Shown here: positions 1 to 11,788 of the stretch, piece after piece
Layout: each line of letters opens with the position of its first letter
Position numbering within the stretch: the stretch's first letter is position 1
Assembly: GCF_024679095.1 (NCBI RefSeq)
Contig: NC_066568.1
Span: forward strand, 2,214,716-2,278,715
DNA length: 64,000 nt
Direction of reading: 5' to 3'
Origin: Eriocheir sinensis
Lineage: Eukaryota; Arthropoda; Malacostraca; Decapoda; Varunidae
Program-made: the position numbers and the translations under genes
The notes under the pieces: model-generated
Databases searched by the model: none
Seen by the model: the letters and a program-made list of their open reading frames with translations, nothing else
What the model was told of the DNA's origin: nothing

Positions 1-1425
1 GAATGGCGGAGTAGCGTGTGGCGATGGTGGTGGCGCGCTGCAGCTGTCGGTACGCGTCAAAACAGATGGCAACCCGCACAAACACCATGGTACCGTAGGC
101 GAGCTTGTCGTTGGCGGGTTTGATGTATGTGCCGTCCTGGGAGATGGGGGAGAATGGGGGAAGAAATAGTTAGTTTTTTTCATTGACGTAATCTTCTTTT
201 TCCTTTATACTTTTGTTTTTTTTCTTTTTTTCCCTCTCTCACTCTTCCTTGCTGTTTTCCCTCCCTTTTACCTGTCCCTCTTCCTCCTTTCTTTCTCCTT
301 TTCCTTTCATAATCTTGTTTTTTCTTCTATTTTCTCTTTTCCTCCCATTCTTCGTCCCTTCTCCTTCTACACGCATTCCATTTCTCCCTCTCCTCCTCCT
401 CCTCTTCCACGTCATTTTCCCCTTTTGCTCTTCCTATTTCTCCTCCACCCACTTCTATTTTCCCTATCTCCTTTTCTTCCCTTCATCTTTCCTTCCTTCA
501 ACCCCTCTCTCTCTCTCCTCCTCCTCTTCCACCTCATTTTCCTTTTCCTATTTCTCCTCCACACGCTTCATTTCCCCCTATCTCCTTCTCTTTCCCCCCA
601 TCCTTCCTTCCTTCAATCCCTCTCTTTCTCCTCCTCCTCCTCCTCCTCTTCACACGAGCACTCAATCTCTCCTCTTCCTCCTCACATTCTTCCTTTTACT
701 TCCTCCACACAATTCTTTCATCCCCTATCTCCTTCCTTCCTTCGACCCCTCACACACTCACCTCCAGGACCTGTGAGTGCTTCATGAGGAGGTGCGTGCG
801 TGGGATGCGGTGGTGTGTGAAGCGAAGGAACCCATTATCATTGGTGTTCATGCCCAGACGAGGACCAATCTCACCCAGGATCACGCCTGTATTGGGGGAG
901 ACAAGCGTGGGGTTGTTGAGTTTAGGTGGGGTGAAGATGGGTTTTCTTTCTTTTGTGTTTGTTTCTGTGTTGTTAATTGTTTTGTCTTTTGGTTTAATGT
1001 TCTGTTGGTTGTCTCGTGTCTATTCCTGAGTTGATTGTTTTGTCTCTATTGGTCTATTAACACTGTGGAAGAACACTGGTAGAAAATGGAAAATAAAAGA
1101 TGAACAGACAACAGATGGAAGAACTAGACTGCAGAACTTAGAACACATAGAGGAACAACACACACACACACACACACACAAAAAAAAAATGCCATCACAA
1201 ACACAGACAATAGAAAGAGACAGAGAGATGACCAGCACTGTGAAAGAAAAGAATAAAAAGGAAAATACCAGAGGACAAGATCGTAAAACTTAAAACACAC
1301 ACACAAAAAAAAAAAAAAAAAAATGCCATCACAAACACAGACAATAGAAAGAGACAGAGAAATGACCAGCACTGTAAAAGAAAAGAATAAAAAGGAAAAT
1401 ACCAGAGGACAAGATCGTAAAACTT

Positions 1426-1462
<37 letters not shown>

Positions 1463-4400
1463 CTACCATTACCAACATACACACAAGATCAAGACCGTTA
1501 GCATCGTCCACTCACCGGGCAGGGAGCGGTGCGTGTCCTCGTCCCTGAGCTGCACGATGAAGGGGTGTGGCCCGTGGCACCGGCCCTGCGTGTACAGCTG
1601 GGCCATCACCACCGCGTAGTTGGCCGTCTTGCCCACTGGGGGACGATGTAAGCTTTTGTTTATACATTTTAATTTTCACAGCTAAGAAGGCAGCTCAAGG
1701 GGAAAGCTAAACAAAACACAAAGACATGCATGCAGCTATGTAGTTAAATGTTGCCTTGATTTTGGGAGCTCCTTTATATGTATTTAATTATCTTTTCTGC
1801 TTCGTGTTTTACCATCACACAATAAAACACACGTCAAATTTTCTTGGCACAGTTATGAAGATGATCCCCCACATTCACAGAGGTTTAGGAGGCAAAGACA
1901 GCTGCGAATATTGACTCTCTATGAATTATTTGCTATTGGAAAATACGCTTACTTCAATAGAAAAATCATAAATGTGGGGCATCATCTGTATGTCCACAAA
2001 GAGTTGATATATGGCTTGAAACACAACAGTAACACTCACGCACGAGGACAACATCAACAACACCAAGGAGAAGGAAAGAAGGAAACAAGAGGAGGAGGAG
2101 GAGGAAAAGGAGAAGGAAAGAAGGAAACAAAAGGAGAAGAAGGAAGAACGAAGAGCAAGAAACGATAGAAATGAAAGAAAATGAAAAAGAAAACACAAAC
2201 GACTGAAAAAACCAAAAAATATATAGAAACCCGATCAAAGAAAACAACGCAACAACACAGCAACACTCACATCCGCCAGGCCACCACTTGGTTGACGTGA
2301 CGGTGGGAGAGTGCAACACAAACTCCTGGGTCTTGGGGTCGTAGGTGGCAGTTGTCTCAAGGCCGCGCAGGAACGTCCCATGGCCAAGCTCGGTCTGTTG
2401 GGGTGACGGGGAAGATGATAGGGAGGATAGGGGAGGAGATGAAGGGAAAAGGGAGTCTGTGAGGATGAGAATGATGGAGAAGATAGGGAGGAGATGGAGG
2501 GAAAGGAGAGTCTGTGAGGTTGAGGATGGGGAGGGTAAGGAGTGATTGTCTTTGAACTTATCCATTCCCTTCCTTTCCTCTCCTCTCTCTCCTTCCTTCC
2601 TTCTTCCTCTTCCTCTCCCTTTCTATTCATTCCTTCCTCTGTATCTGTCTCCACTCTTCCCTCCTCCTCCTCCTTCTCTCATTCACTCTTTCTCTCTTCT
2701 CCTCCATGCTACTCTTCCATCCCTTCCTCCTCCTCTCTTCTTTCTCTCTCTCTCTCTTCCTTCACCACTCCTCCTCCTCCACTGAATTCCTCTTCCATCC
2801 CCTCCTTTCCCTCCACTCCTCTCCACTTTTCATTTTTCCTCCTCCTCCTCCCTCTCTCTTTTGCTCCACCTATCCTCCACCTTCTTCCTCATTTACAATC
2901 ATCTTTCCTCCTCTCCTTTACCACTCCACCTCCTCCACCTCTTCCACACCCCTTACCTGTGCATATGTCCCCACAATCTCCCCACTCCACGCTCGCCCCA
3001 TCCACAGGCCCTGCTGCTCCACCGTGCCCTGCCCCATGATGGCTGGCATGAACATAACAAAGTGGAGTGCCAGGGGGTTGCCATCCTTCGTCAGTGCCAC
3101 GCCAAGACCCGACCCCATGAGCGTCCTAGTAAGGGGAGAAAAAAGGGGGGATTTAAACTACTTGTTCCTCTCCTCTCTCTCTCTCTCTCATATCCTTTCC
3201 TCTCTCTTCTTATATATGCATTTCCTTTTTCTAATATATATATGGTATGATAAATGATGTACGGTAATTTCTCGGAAGACTTTACCAACTTCATCAATTC
3301 TTGGCAACACAAACAAGACCTTCGTTCATACAGCAACGATGCAACACACAACACTACACGTCCCTCCAGAATACCACAACACACCAACACATATAACATT
3401 GCAACACACTACACACCTCAACACACCAATACCTTACAATTCTTACTTATATTTATGCAACACAAGGGACCCACCTGATCCCCTCCATCTGCCCCACCAG
3501 CTGCTGAATCTCCTCGTCCGTGTTGAACTTCTGTATCATATAACAGGCTTTCCGCAGCTCGTTGGCGTACCGGTCCTCATGGCTCAGATACTCCGGGCGA
3601 ATGGGGTCCAGGAACTCGGGGTCAGAGAGAAACACTTCCTCTGGGGGCAGCGAGACATTGGGGGAAATAATAAGTAGAGTCTTACAAGGACACCTCTCCT
3701 CCCAAAATTGACCTCTCTTTCGGCCACCTGTTTTGAATGGGGTCCAGGAACTCGGGGTCGGAGAGAAACACTTCCTCTGGGGGCAGCGAGACATTGGGGG
3801 AAATAATAAGTAGAGTCTTACAAGGACACCTCTCCTCCCAAAATTGACCTCTCTTTCAGCCACTTGTTTTGAATGGGGTCCAGGAACTCGGGGTCGGAGA
3901 GAAACACTTCCTCTGGGGGCAGCGAGACATTGGGGGAAATAATAAGTAGAGTCTTACAAGGACACCTCTCCTCCCGAAATTGACCTCTCTTTCGGCCACC
4001 TGTTTTGATCCTTTTTTTTTTAGGAGCAGCGAGTAGCGGGATTTATTTTATTATTGTTTCCTGTTTTTGTGCCCTTGAGCTGTCTCCTTTATTGTAAAAA
4101 AAATTAAAAATAAATAAGATAAAAAATGGTAAATATCTATAATGCAACTGTTTTTCTGATAGTGTTTGGTGTGTTTGGAATTAATCTACGAACTATTCCC
4201 CACAGATACAAAACCAACAACTCACTTTCCTTCTATATACCCGAGCACTTCCCTCTCCCAATTGTTCCGTCTTTTCTTCCACATTTCCACTTCTCCTTCC
4301 TCCTCTCCATTATCCCCCAACGCTCCTCCTCCTCTCCCTCCTTTCTATATTTCTCCACTCTTTCTTCTTCCAAAAACACACAGGAGACTAATGTGGAAAA

Positions 4401-4950
4401 ACGAGAAAAAAGGAAGAAAATAGGAAAAAATGGAAAAAAAAAAAAAAACAGGAGGAAAGAAAATGTAAAAAAACACAGGAGGAAAAACAATGGAAAAAAC
4501 ACAAAGGGGAAAAACAATGGAAAAAAACACAGGAGAAAAAACAATGGAAAAAAACACAGGAGGTAAAAAAATTGGAAAAAAACAAACAAAAAAAACACGG
4601 GAGAATAAACAATGGAAAAAAAAACCAGGAGAAAAAACAATGAAAAAAAGACAAAAAACACAGGAGAATAAAGTGGAAAAGACGAGAAAAAGAAAAAAAA
4701 CAGGAAAAAAAACACGAAACAAAATGGAACGCAAAAAAACAGGATTCTGAAAGTAAAAACCGGAGAGACAACGCCCCTTAACACTTTTCCTTCCCTCCCG
4801 CTCACCTATCCTCCTCCTCTGGCTGGTCTTCTCCTCCCCGCCGTCCAGGAGCCTCGTGACCTCCGCCTTGTTGAAGGAGCACCTTGACCTCTCCGCCTTC
4901 AGGTCCTCCACGCAGCGATCCTCCGGCGCGACCTTCCCCCTCGATGCCAT
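1..4950 (-). CDS. ACOX1: Peroxisomal acyl-CoA oxidase 1, N-terminal half (7 exons, partial)
   Basis: Acyl-CoA oxidase catalyses the first, FAD-dependent and H2O2-producing step of peroxisomal beta-oxidation. Exons in transcript order are 4806-4950, 3475-3640, 2957-3125, 2271-2394, 1516-1635, 762-886 and 1-136. All junctions are GT-AG and the reading phases agree, giving 328 residues before the window edge, about half of a usual ~660-residue ACOX. Recognisable blocks are the N-terminal helical segment ([16 protein letters not shown]), the [20 protein letters not shown] block, the TKWWPGG block, and GTMVFVR near the edge. The start ATG at 4950 has a good context (A at -3, G at +4). The catalytic Glu and any C-terminal peroxisomal signal lie outside the window. 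The ACOX1-type rather than ACOX3-type assignment rests on these blocks. Introns carry pyrimidine tracts, AC repeats and a duplicated exon-2 acceptor. Confidence 0.93.
185..758. repeat. Pyrimidine-rich (TCC/TTC) low-complexity tract in ACOX1 intron 6
   Basis: Almost pure C/T on the plus strand for over 500 bases, with many CTC and TTCC runs. It fills the intron between exons 6 and 7. The open frames that cross it, rich in Ser, Phe and Leu, result from the composition and are not genes. Confidence 0.9.
1155..1462. repeat. AC microsatellites and a duplicated ~130-bp segment in ACOX1 intron 5
   Basis: There are (AC)n tracts around 1157-1182, 1293-1305 and 1428-1458, plus A-runs. Between them a segment starting ATGCCATCACAAACACAGAC occurs twice (about 1189 and 1322) with few differences, so this is a recent tandem duplication bounded by AC/A tracts. 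Confidence 0.85.
1670..1705. repeat. Short copy of a dispersed 'CAGCTCAAGGG' repeat
   Basis: The core GGCAGCTCAAGGGGAAA recurs, in one orientation or the other, near 4060-4100, 23550-23640, 25640-25690, 40940-40980, 54010-54060, 54130, 56385-56415 and 60270-60310. It is usually followed by A-rich DNA and 'AAAGCCCGCTAAT'. It looks like the tail of an abundant SINE-like family. Confidence 0.55.
2405..2950. repeat. Purine block followed by a pyrimidine tract in ACOX1 intron 3
   Basis: 2405-2540 is G/A-rich on the plus strand with a duplicated GATGGAG-type unit. 2545-2950 is nearly pure C/T. It lies between exons 3 and 4 and shows no coding signal. Confidence 0.8.
3603..4012 (-). repeat. Tandem duplication of the ACOX1 exon 2 acceptor region, period 136 bp, 3 copies
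   Basis: A 136-bp unit is repeated three times. The first copy lies partly inside coding exon 2 (3475-3640). The others, around 3738 and 3874, lie in intron 1. Every unit carries the pyrimidine-rich acceptor ending CCCCCAG and the first ~35 coding bases of exon 2, so two decoy acceptors sit upstream of the real one. In the decoys the exon fragment runs into AACAG followed by GTGGCC, a plausible 5' splice site that would define a short extra exon. Confidence 0.85.
4005..4115. repeat. Dispersed SINE-tail-like repeat copy
   Basis: A T-run, then 'GCCCTTGAGCTG' and an A-rich tail with AAATAAATAAG. The same core, inverted, is seen at many other places in this window, for example 25640-25690 and 40940-40980. 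Confidence 0.55.
4300..4745. repeat. A-rich minisatellite, unit about AACAATGGAAAAAAACACAGG
   Basis: After a short C/T tract, imperfect units of about 21-30 bp containing CAATGGAAAAA and ACACAGGAG repeat through intron 1 of ACOX1. It ends about 60 bp before exon 1. Confidence 0.8.
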
Positions 4951-5269
4951 GTTCACTACTGAGGGTTTGTTTACCTTTTTTGCGCGCGAGGGACTGCGGC
5001 CTACGAGCGTAAAGATAAATAAATAGGTAAATACGTAAATAATAGGGTAAGGGAAGGATTGAGAGGGTAAAGGAAAGTTGAAATAGTATAAAGGAAGAGA
5101 GAATGATCGTCAAAGTAAGTCAGGATAATACAGAAAGGAAAATAGGTAAATGAATAGGGCAAGGGGGGGACTGAAAGGGTGAAGGAAAGGCAAAATAACG
5201 TCAAGGTAAGTCACAGAGATAGAGAAATTTTAAGATATAGAGCTAAGAAATTACACTGAATTAACTCTC

Positions 5270-5512
5270 TCTTTTTCTCTCAATATATATACAAAAAAAA
5301 AAAAAAAAAAAAAAAAATACACTGAGCGCTCTCTCTCTCTCTACTGCACTTGTAAGACGGAACTAAAAAAATTACACAACTCTCTCTCTTCCTCTCTCTC
5401 TCTACTGAACTGCACTTGTAAGATATGGACTGAACTCTCTCTAGCTCTCTTTCTCTCTCCCTTCGTACTGCACTGCACTTGTGAGGTGGAACTATAGAAA
5501 TTTACACTGCAC

Positions 5513-5552
<40 letters not shown>

Positions 5553-5945
5553 TCTTGATAATCGCTTCTAATATGTAAATTATAGATCGAGATAATGATG
5601 ATGATGAGGAGGAGGAGGAAGGATTAGAAAGATGAGAAGGTTGAAGAAGAGTATAGGAAGAGGAGGAGGAGGAGGAGGAAATATATATAAAAAAATAAAC
5701 TCCATACCTTAATTGAACTCTCTCCTCTCTACCTCCTCTTCACACACCAGCCTCTACCTTGCACTGGACCGCTATCAGATGGCGACCTTGCTATCTCTCT
5801 TAACTTGTCCCGTGTTATCTTAGAGCGCAGTGAAGGTTGAGCAATGGTTGAAGGAGAGAGATATAAATAAATGTAAATGAGTGAATGAAAGGGATAGACT
5901 ATAACCAGATATAAGAAAGTAGGAATAGTATAACAGAATAAATGA

Positions 5946-6040
<95 letters not shown>

Positions 6041-6148
6041 GTGACCTTGAAGAAGAGGAAGACAAAAGAAAAAAAGAAGTTAGTTTAGAGAAGAAAAAAA
6101 TGCCCTTGAAAGTATGAGGAAAAAAGGAGTAAAAAAAAAATCCTACCG

Positions 6149-6207
<59 letters not shown>

Positions 6208-6587
6208 CCCCCCCTTACAAAAGCTATAGTACTGACCTTATGACCTTTGTCCAGCCCGCATGACTTTGAAGATAAGAGGAAGATTATATATGAACAAGGA
6301 GTGGTGGACTGTGTGGACTTCGCGTGTGCATGTGTGTGTGTGTGTGTACTGAAACTTCTGAATCTATCTAACAATCTCTATTCATTTCTTTCTTCATCAA
6401 TCTCTATCTCTATTCATCTCTTTCTCCACCTCTATCCATTAATAATATCAATAATAATAAATCAACCATGAAATTAAACACAAACTCATTATTTTATCTC
6501 TCCTTTAATGATACATACTTGCACCAGAGAAGGAAGGAGAAGGTAGTAGTAGATCTGATGACACATATTTCATCCTTATAATGAAAG

Positions 6588-6640
<53 letters not shown>

Positions 6641-6770
6641 TTTACTTGATATGCATTGAGGCAAACTGACTGGGTGTTCTTATGACCCACTGACAACCTC
6701 ATAAACACACTTACATATATATAGTTTAAGTTGTTTTTTTGGTTATGATTTTATGGGTGAAATAGGAAAT

Positions 6771-6828
<58 letters not shown>

Positions 6829-7160
6829 TAAGGATTGTATGGCTATGAATGATGTCTGTTTGTCTGTCTGTGTGTGTGTGTGTGTGTGTATGTCTACTAT
6901 AATGTCTTTCTGTCTATCTGTATGAATGAGTGTAGTATGTATATATGTGTGTGTTTGTGTATGTATGTGTATGTATTCTCTGTTAATATAAACACAAAAA
7001 AACAATAACCTAACCACTAGTAATAATATCGAGATGCCAAAATTGTACTAAAATTGCGCAACTTCCATTGACTTCAAATTCGCCAATAACCGAAAGCTAA
7101 TACTAACAACATATACTAATAACATAATGTCTTGAGGCTCTTAAAATATATGGACGATAA

Positions 7161-7214
<54 letters not shown>

Positions 7215-7215
7215 T
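5270..7215. repeat. Cluster of long dinucleotide microsatellites upstream of ACOX1
   Basis: Main tracts are poly-A 5291-5318, (CT)n 5330-5460, (AC)n 5513-5548, GGA-rich 5606-5680, (AG)n 5949-6039 (about 91 bp, uninterrupted), (AG)n 6152-6205, (TG)n 6333-6350, (AC)n 6589-6638, (TG)n 6771-6827, (TG)n 6868-6890 and (AC)n 7165-7212. No gene is visible between 4957 and 10450. DNA between the tracts is AT-rich and unique-looking. Confidence 0.93.
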
Positions 7216-7394
7216 CACATAGCTTCATTCTTCTTTTCTGGTCTTCAACTCTTTTCTCTCTTCATTCTCTCATTCACACCTTCTTTTTATCTCCTAGCAG
7301 GGTACAGCAGGGTTTAGCAGGGTAGGGACAGCAGGGGCCAGGCAAGGGATCGGAAACTAAGGGAAGGGGATTTAGTGGTATGGAAGGCACGGAG

Positions 7395-8835
7395 ACACTA
7401 CACATTAAGAGGAGTGTAAGGAATCAAATCTGAAGTTCCATTTCCTTCAAAGACTTCATTGGAGAGGGAGGGAAGGCAAGGGAAATAGGAGTGTTTAGGA
7501 GTCTTATGGAACTCAGCAGAAGTGACAGACAGGAACAGGACAGTAAAGGAGGGAAGGAATCATATCTCAAGTTCCATTTCCTTCAAAGACTTCATTGGAG
7601 AGAGAGGGAAGGCAAGGGAAGTGGGAGTGTTTAGGAGTCTTATGGAACTCAGCAGAAGTGACAGACAGGAACAGGACAGTAAAGGAGGGAAGAAATCAAA
7701 TCTCAAGTTCCATTTCCTTCAAAGACTTCATGGGAGAGGGAGGGAAGGCAAGGGAAGTGGGAGTGTTTAGGAGTCTTATGGAACTCGGCAGAAGTGACAG
7801 ACAGGAACAGGACAGTAAAGGAGGGAAGGAATCATATCTCAAGTTCCATTTCCTTCAAAGACTTCATGAGAGAGAGAGGGAAGGCAAGGGAAGTGGGAGT
7901 GTTTAGGAGTCTTATGGAACTTGGCAGAAGAGAGACAGACATAGACACAGGACAGTAAAGGAGGGAAGGAGTCAAATCTTAAGGTTCGTACTTCCTTCAA
8001 AGACTTCATTGGAGAGGGAGGGAAGGCAAGGGAAATAGGAGTGTTTAGGAGTCTTATGGAACTTGGCAGAAGAGAGACAGACATAGACACAGGACAGTAA
8101 AGGAGGGAAGGAATCAAGTCTTAAGGTTCGTACTTCCTTCAAAGACTTCATGAAAGAGCGAGGGAAGGCAAGGGAAATAGGAGTGTTTAGGAGTCTTATG
8201 GAACTCGGCAGAAGTGACAGACAGGAACAGGACAAGAAAGGAGGGAAGGAATCAAGTCTTAAGGTTCGTACTTCCTTCAAAGACTTCATTGGAGAGGGAG
8301 GGAAGGCAAGGGAAATAGGAGTGTTTAGGAGTCTTATGGAACTAGACAGAAGATAGACAGACAGGAACAGGAAAATAAAGGAGGGAAGGAATCAAGTCTT
8401 AAGGTTTGTACTTCCTTCAAAGACTTCATTGGAGAGAGAGGGAAGGCAAGGGAAATAGGAGTGTTTAGGAGTCTTATGGAACTCGGCAGAAGATAGACAG
8501 ACAGGAACAGGAAAATAAAGGAGGGAAGGAATCAAGTCTTAAGGTTTGTACTTCCTTCAAAGACTTCATTGGAGAGAGAGGGAAGGCAAGGGAAATAGGA
8601 GTGTTTAGGAGTCTTATGGAACTAGACAGAAGATAGACAGACAGGAACAGGAAAATAAAGGAGGGAAGGAATCAAGTCTTAAGGTTTGTACTTCCTTCAA
8701 AGACTTCATTGGAGAGAGAGGGAAGGCAAGGGAAGTGGGAGTGTTTAGGAGTCTTATGGAACTAGACAGAAGATAGACAGACAGGAACAGGAAAATAAAG
8801 GAGGGAAGGAATCAAGTCTTAAGGTTCTTACTTCC
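7395..8835. repeat. Minisatellite, ~140-bp period, about 10-11 copies
   Basis: The unit contains CTTCCTTCAAAGACTTCAT, GGGAAGGCAAGGGAA, GTGTTTAGGAGTCTTATGG and ACAGACAGGAACAGGA. Spacing is about 135-137 bp in the left copies and 140 bp in the right ones, so variants are ordered along the array. Left copies read GTTCCATTTCC and right copies GGTTTGTACTTCC. Short open frames on both strands are repeat artefacts. Confidence 0.93.
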
Positions 8836-8984
8836 CTCAAACGCTTCACAAGAAAGAGAAAAGAAAAACAGGAGAGTACAAAGTCTTATGTTACGAGGAA
8901 AAGGAAAGAAAACGGGGGAACTATACTGAGGAGAAGAGGGAGGAAGAGGAAAACAGGGATGACTGATAAATAGGAGAAGCTGAA

Positions 8985-10385
8985 GGAATTAAAACAAGAG
9001 GAAAAAGGGACAAAAAACAGAAGAAATTATATCATACTAACTAGAGAGAGAGAAAGGAAAGAGAAACAGGAACAAGACACTAAAAGAGAAGAGGAAAAAG
9101 GGAGAAAAAAACAGAAGAAATTATATCATACTAACTAGAGAGAGAGAAAGGAAGAGAAACAGGAACAAAACACTAAAAGAGAAGAGGAAAAAGGGAGAAA
9201 AAAACAGAAGAAATTATATCATACTAACTAGAGAGAGAGAGAAAGGAAAGAGAAACAGGAACAAAACACTAAAAGAGAAGAGGAAAAAGGGAGAAAAAAA
9301 CAAGAAATTATATCATACTAACTAGAGAGAGAAAGGAAAGAGAAACAGGAACAAAACACTAAAAGAGAAGAGGAAAAAGGGAGAAAAAAACAGAAGAAAT
9401 TATATCATACTAACTAGAGAGAGAGAAAGGAAAGAGAAACAGGAACAAAACACTAAAAGAGAAGAGGAAAAAGGGACAAAAAACAGAAGAAATTATATCA
9501 TACTAACTAGAGAGAAAGAGAAAGGAAGAGAAACAGGAACAAAACACTAAAAGAGAAGAGGAAAAAGGGAGAAAAAAACAGAAGAAATTATATCATACTA
9601 ACTAGAGAGAGAGAAAGGAAGAGAAACAGGAACAAAACATTAAAAGAAAAGAGGAAAAAGGGAGAAAAAAACAGAAGAAATTATATCATACTAACTAGAG
9701 AGAGAGAAAGGAAGAGAAACAGGAACAAAACACTAAAAGAGAAGAGGAAAAAGGGAGAAAAAAACAAGAAATTATATCATACTAACTAGAGAGAGAAAGG
9801 AAAGAGAAACAGGAACAAAACACTAAAAGAGAAGAGGAAAAAGGGAGAAAAAACAGAAGAAATTATATCATACTAACTAGAGAGAGAGAAAGGAAAGAGA
9901 AACAGGAACAAAACACTAAAAGAGAAGAGGAAAAAGGGACAAAAAACAGAAGAAATTATATCATACTAACTAGAGAGAGAGAAAGGAAGAGAAACAGGAA
10001 CAAAACACTAAAAGAGAAGAGGAAAAAGGGAGAAAAAAACAGAAGAAATTATATCATACTAACTAGAGAGAGAGAAAGGAAAGAGAAACAGGAACAAAAC
10101 ACTAAAAGAGAAGAGGAAAAAGGGAGAAAAAACAGAAGAAATTATATCATACTAACTAGAGAGAGAAAGGAAAGAGAAACAGGAACAAAACACTAAAAGA
10201 GAAGAGAAAAATGGGACAAAAAACAGAAGAAATTATATCATACTAACTAGAGAGAGAGAGAAAGGAAAGAGAAACAGGAACAAAACACTAAAAGAGAAGA
10301 GAAAAATGGGACAAAAAACAGAAGAAATTATATCATACTAACTAGAGAGAGAGAAAGAGAAACAGGAACAAAACAATAAGAAGAG
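8985..10385. repeat. Minisatellite, ~95-bp purine-rich period, about 15 copies
   Basis: The unit contains GAAATTATATCATACTAAC, TAGAGAGAGAGAAAGGAA, GAAACAGGAACAAAACAC and TAAAAGAGAAGAGGAAAAAG. Copies differ mainly in the length of the (GA)n stretch and the A-run. It ends about 75 bp before the MZT1 stop codon, so it may overlap the 3' UTR of that gene. Confidence 0.93.
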
Positions 10386-10459
10386 AATTAAATCTTTATC
10401 TACATCTCCGTCAAACGCTTCACACAGGAGAGAGGGAAACGGCAGGGTGGTAGGTCCGT

Positions 10460-11372
10460 CTAACTGCCTGACCCTTCCCTGCCCTGCGTCGAGTTCATCT
10501 CCGTCTTCACTCTCAACAATTCCGTCACCACCTTGGCCAGCGACTCGGGGTTGGCGCCGTTGTCACAGAGACGCACGCACAGGGCCAGCGTTGTCTCGTC
10601 CAGCCCTGGGGTCGGAAAGGACAAGAAGGAGGTGTATTAATGTTCATGCTCTCAGATGCAGTTCTCACTCTCACGACAACTATCTCTCAAGGCCACAAAC
10701 GATATAGTCACTCAGCCATGAAGTCTGGTTGGGCAGGGGATGCTTGGAGACTTCCCTGGCTATAGTGCCGCAAAATCATATTAATGTATACAGAATATTT
10801 GATACTATATTTGATTATCGTACTGAAGAGTCGCATATTTACCGGTTTCTGGCACGTAACTATTGCCAAAAGCACCATTAATTTACCATTTAAGCGATAA
10901 CAATATATGAAGGCAGTTAATTGGGTGATGAAAGCAGTTTTTGGGTCGGAAGTCAGCAAACATAGGAGGCAGAGTACGACGACCTGGCAACGCTGGTTAG
11001 TACGTAGATGACATGAGGGAGAGGGTGGTGCACTGGAGGCGGTGTGGCATCGCTGTGAGGAGATTCAGGCCACACCCAAACGCACTTCATATTTGTGACG
11101 AACTTTAGTACAGTCGTCCCTCAAATAGCTCGGTTTTATGTGGATTTTCATAGAAGACTTTTTTGGGATTTTTAAATTTCCCGACTAGCAGGAAATTTAA
11201 AAATCCTAAAATGATCTTCTATGACAATCCGTATAAAACCAAAACTGAACTATTGGAAACTGTACTATTTGAGGGATGACTTTCACTCACTCGTGTTAAG
11301 TAGTTTTGACATCTCCATCAGGATCTGGAACGTCTCTTTGGCCGTCACCACCGAAGTGTCCGAAGAAGACAT
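10460..11372 (-). CDS. MZT1: Mitotic-spindle organizing protein 1 (MOZART1), 75 residues, 2 coding exons
   Basis: MZT1 is a small helical subunit that binds GCP N-termini in the gamma-tubulin ring complex and promotes microtubule nucleation. Coding exons are 11291-11372 and 10460-10605 (82 + 146 nt, phase-1 junction, GT-AG). The conserved core is plain: FQILMEMSKLLNT, then LDETTLALCVRLCDNG, then ANPESLAKVVTELLRVK. This matches the 'LNTGLD..TL..CVRLCE.G.NPEAL' signature of animal MZT1, and the length is close to human (82). The exon containing the start codon extends upstream to a strong acceptor (TTTCCCTTTACAG, exon from 11487), so the mRNA has at least one more 5' exon. The best donor upstream is GACG/GTGAGT at 11777, which would add a leader carrying another small ORF. 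The 115 nt between 11487 and the ATG contain no other ATG. Confidence 0.93.
11111..11282. mobile_element. Palindromic MITE, TIR CAGTCGTCCCTCAAATAG, copy 1
   Basis: A ~172-bp element begins with CAGTCGTCCCTCAAATAG after a TA dinucleotide and ends CTATTTGAGGGATGACT. The centre is a second inverted repeat (GGGATTTTTAAATTTCC facing GGAAATTTAAAAATCC), so the whole element can fold into a hairpin. A diverged copy is at 32601-32791. It abuts the donor of the MZT1 exon ending at 11291. Confidence 0.75.
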
Positions 11373-11499
11373 GATTCTGGGCTTAGTGTCCTGAGCTGGG
11401 TTGGGGTGACTAGGCTGCAGGTAATATGGGTTCCGATCCTTTTAATGTTGATCCTCTTCTGCTCTTCCTCCTTCTGTGTTGATTTTGCTGTAAAGGGAA

Positions 11500-11535
11500 A
11501 AGAAGGCGATAATGATGATGATGATAATAATAATG

Positions 11536-11568
<33 letters not shown>

Positions 11569-11718
11569 GATATTTATGAGCAACTGTGCTAGCTATGAAG
11601 AAATCTATAGTGTTCAGTAGTAGTAGTAGTAGTAGTAGTAGAAATTAGCAAGAAAGAAAAAACAGTAATAGTAGTAGCATTAGTGGTAGTAGTAGTAGTA
11701 GTAGTAATAGCAGTATCA
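11500..11718. repeat. Trinucleotide microsatellites (GAT/AAT)n and (AGT)n
   Basis: GATGATAAT-type repeats lie at about 11508-11570, and (AGT)n runs at about 11617-11642 and 11684-11712. They lie in the presumed MZT1 leader intron (11488-11776). Confidence 0.85.
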
Positions 11719-11788
11719 GGAAGGTCAGGTCAAGTCAGGTCAGGGAAGGGAAGGTCAGTGCCGCAGTGCCACTCACCGTCCCGGCACA

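Noticed and set aside
4233..4956. 190-203-codon minus-strand frame continuing from ACOX1 exon 1 into Phe-rich sequence
   Set aside because: It is read-through into intron 1. The donor at 4805 and exon 2 give the expected ACOX1 sequence.
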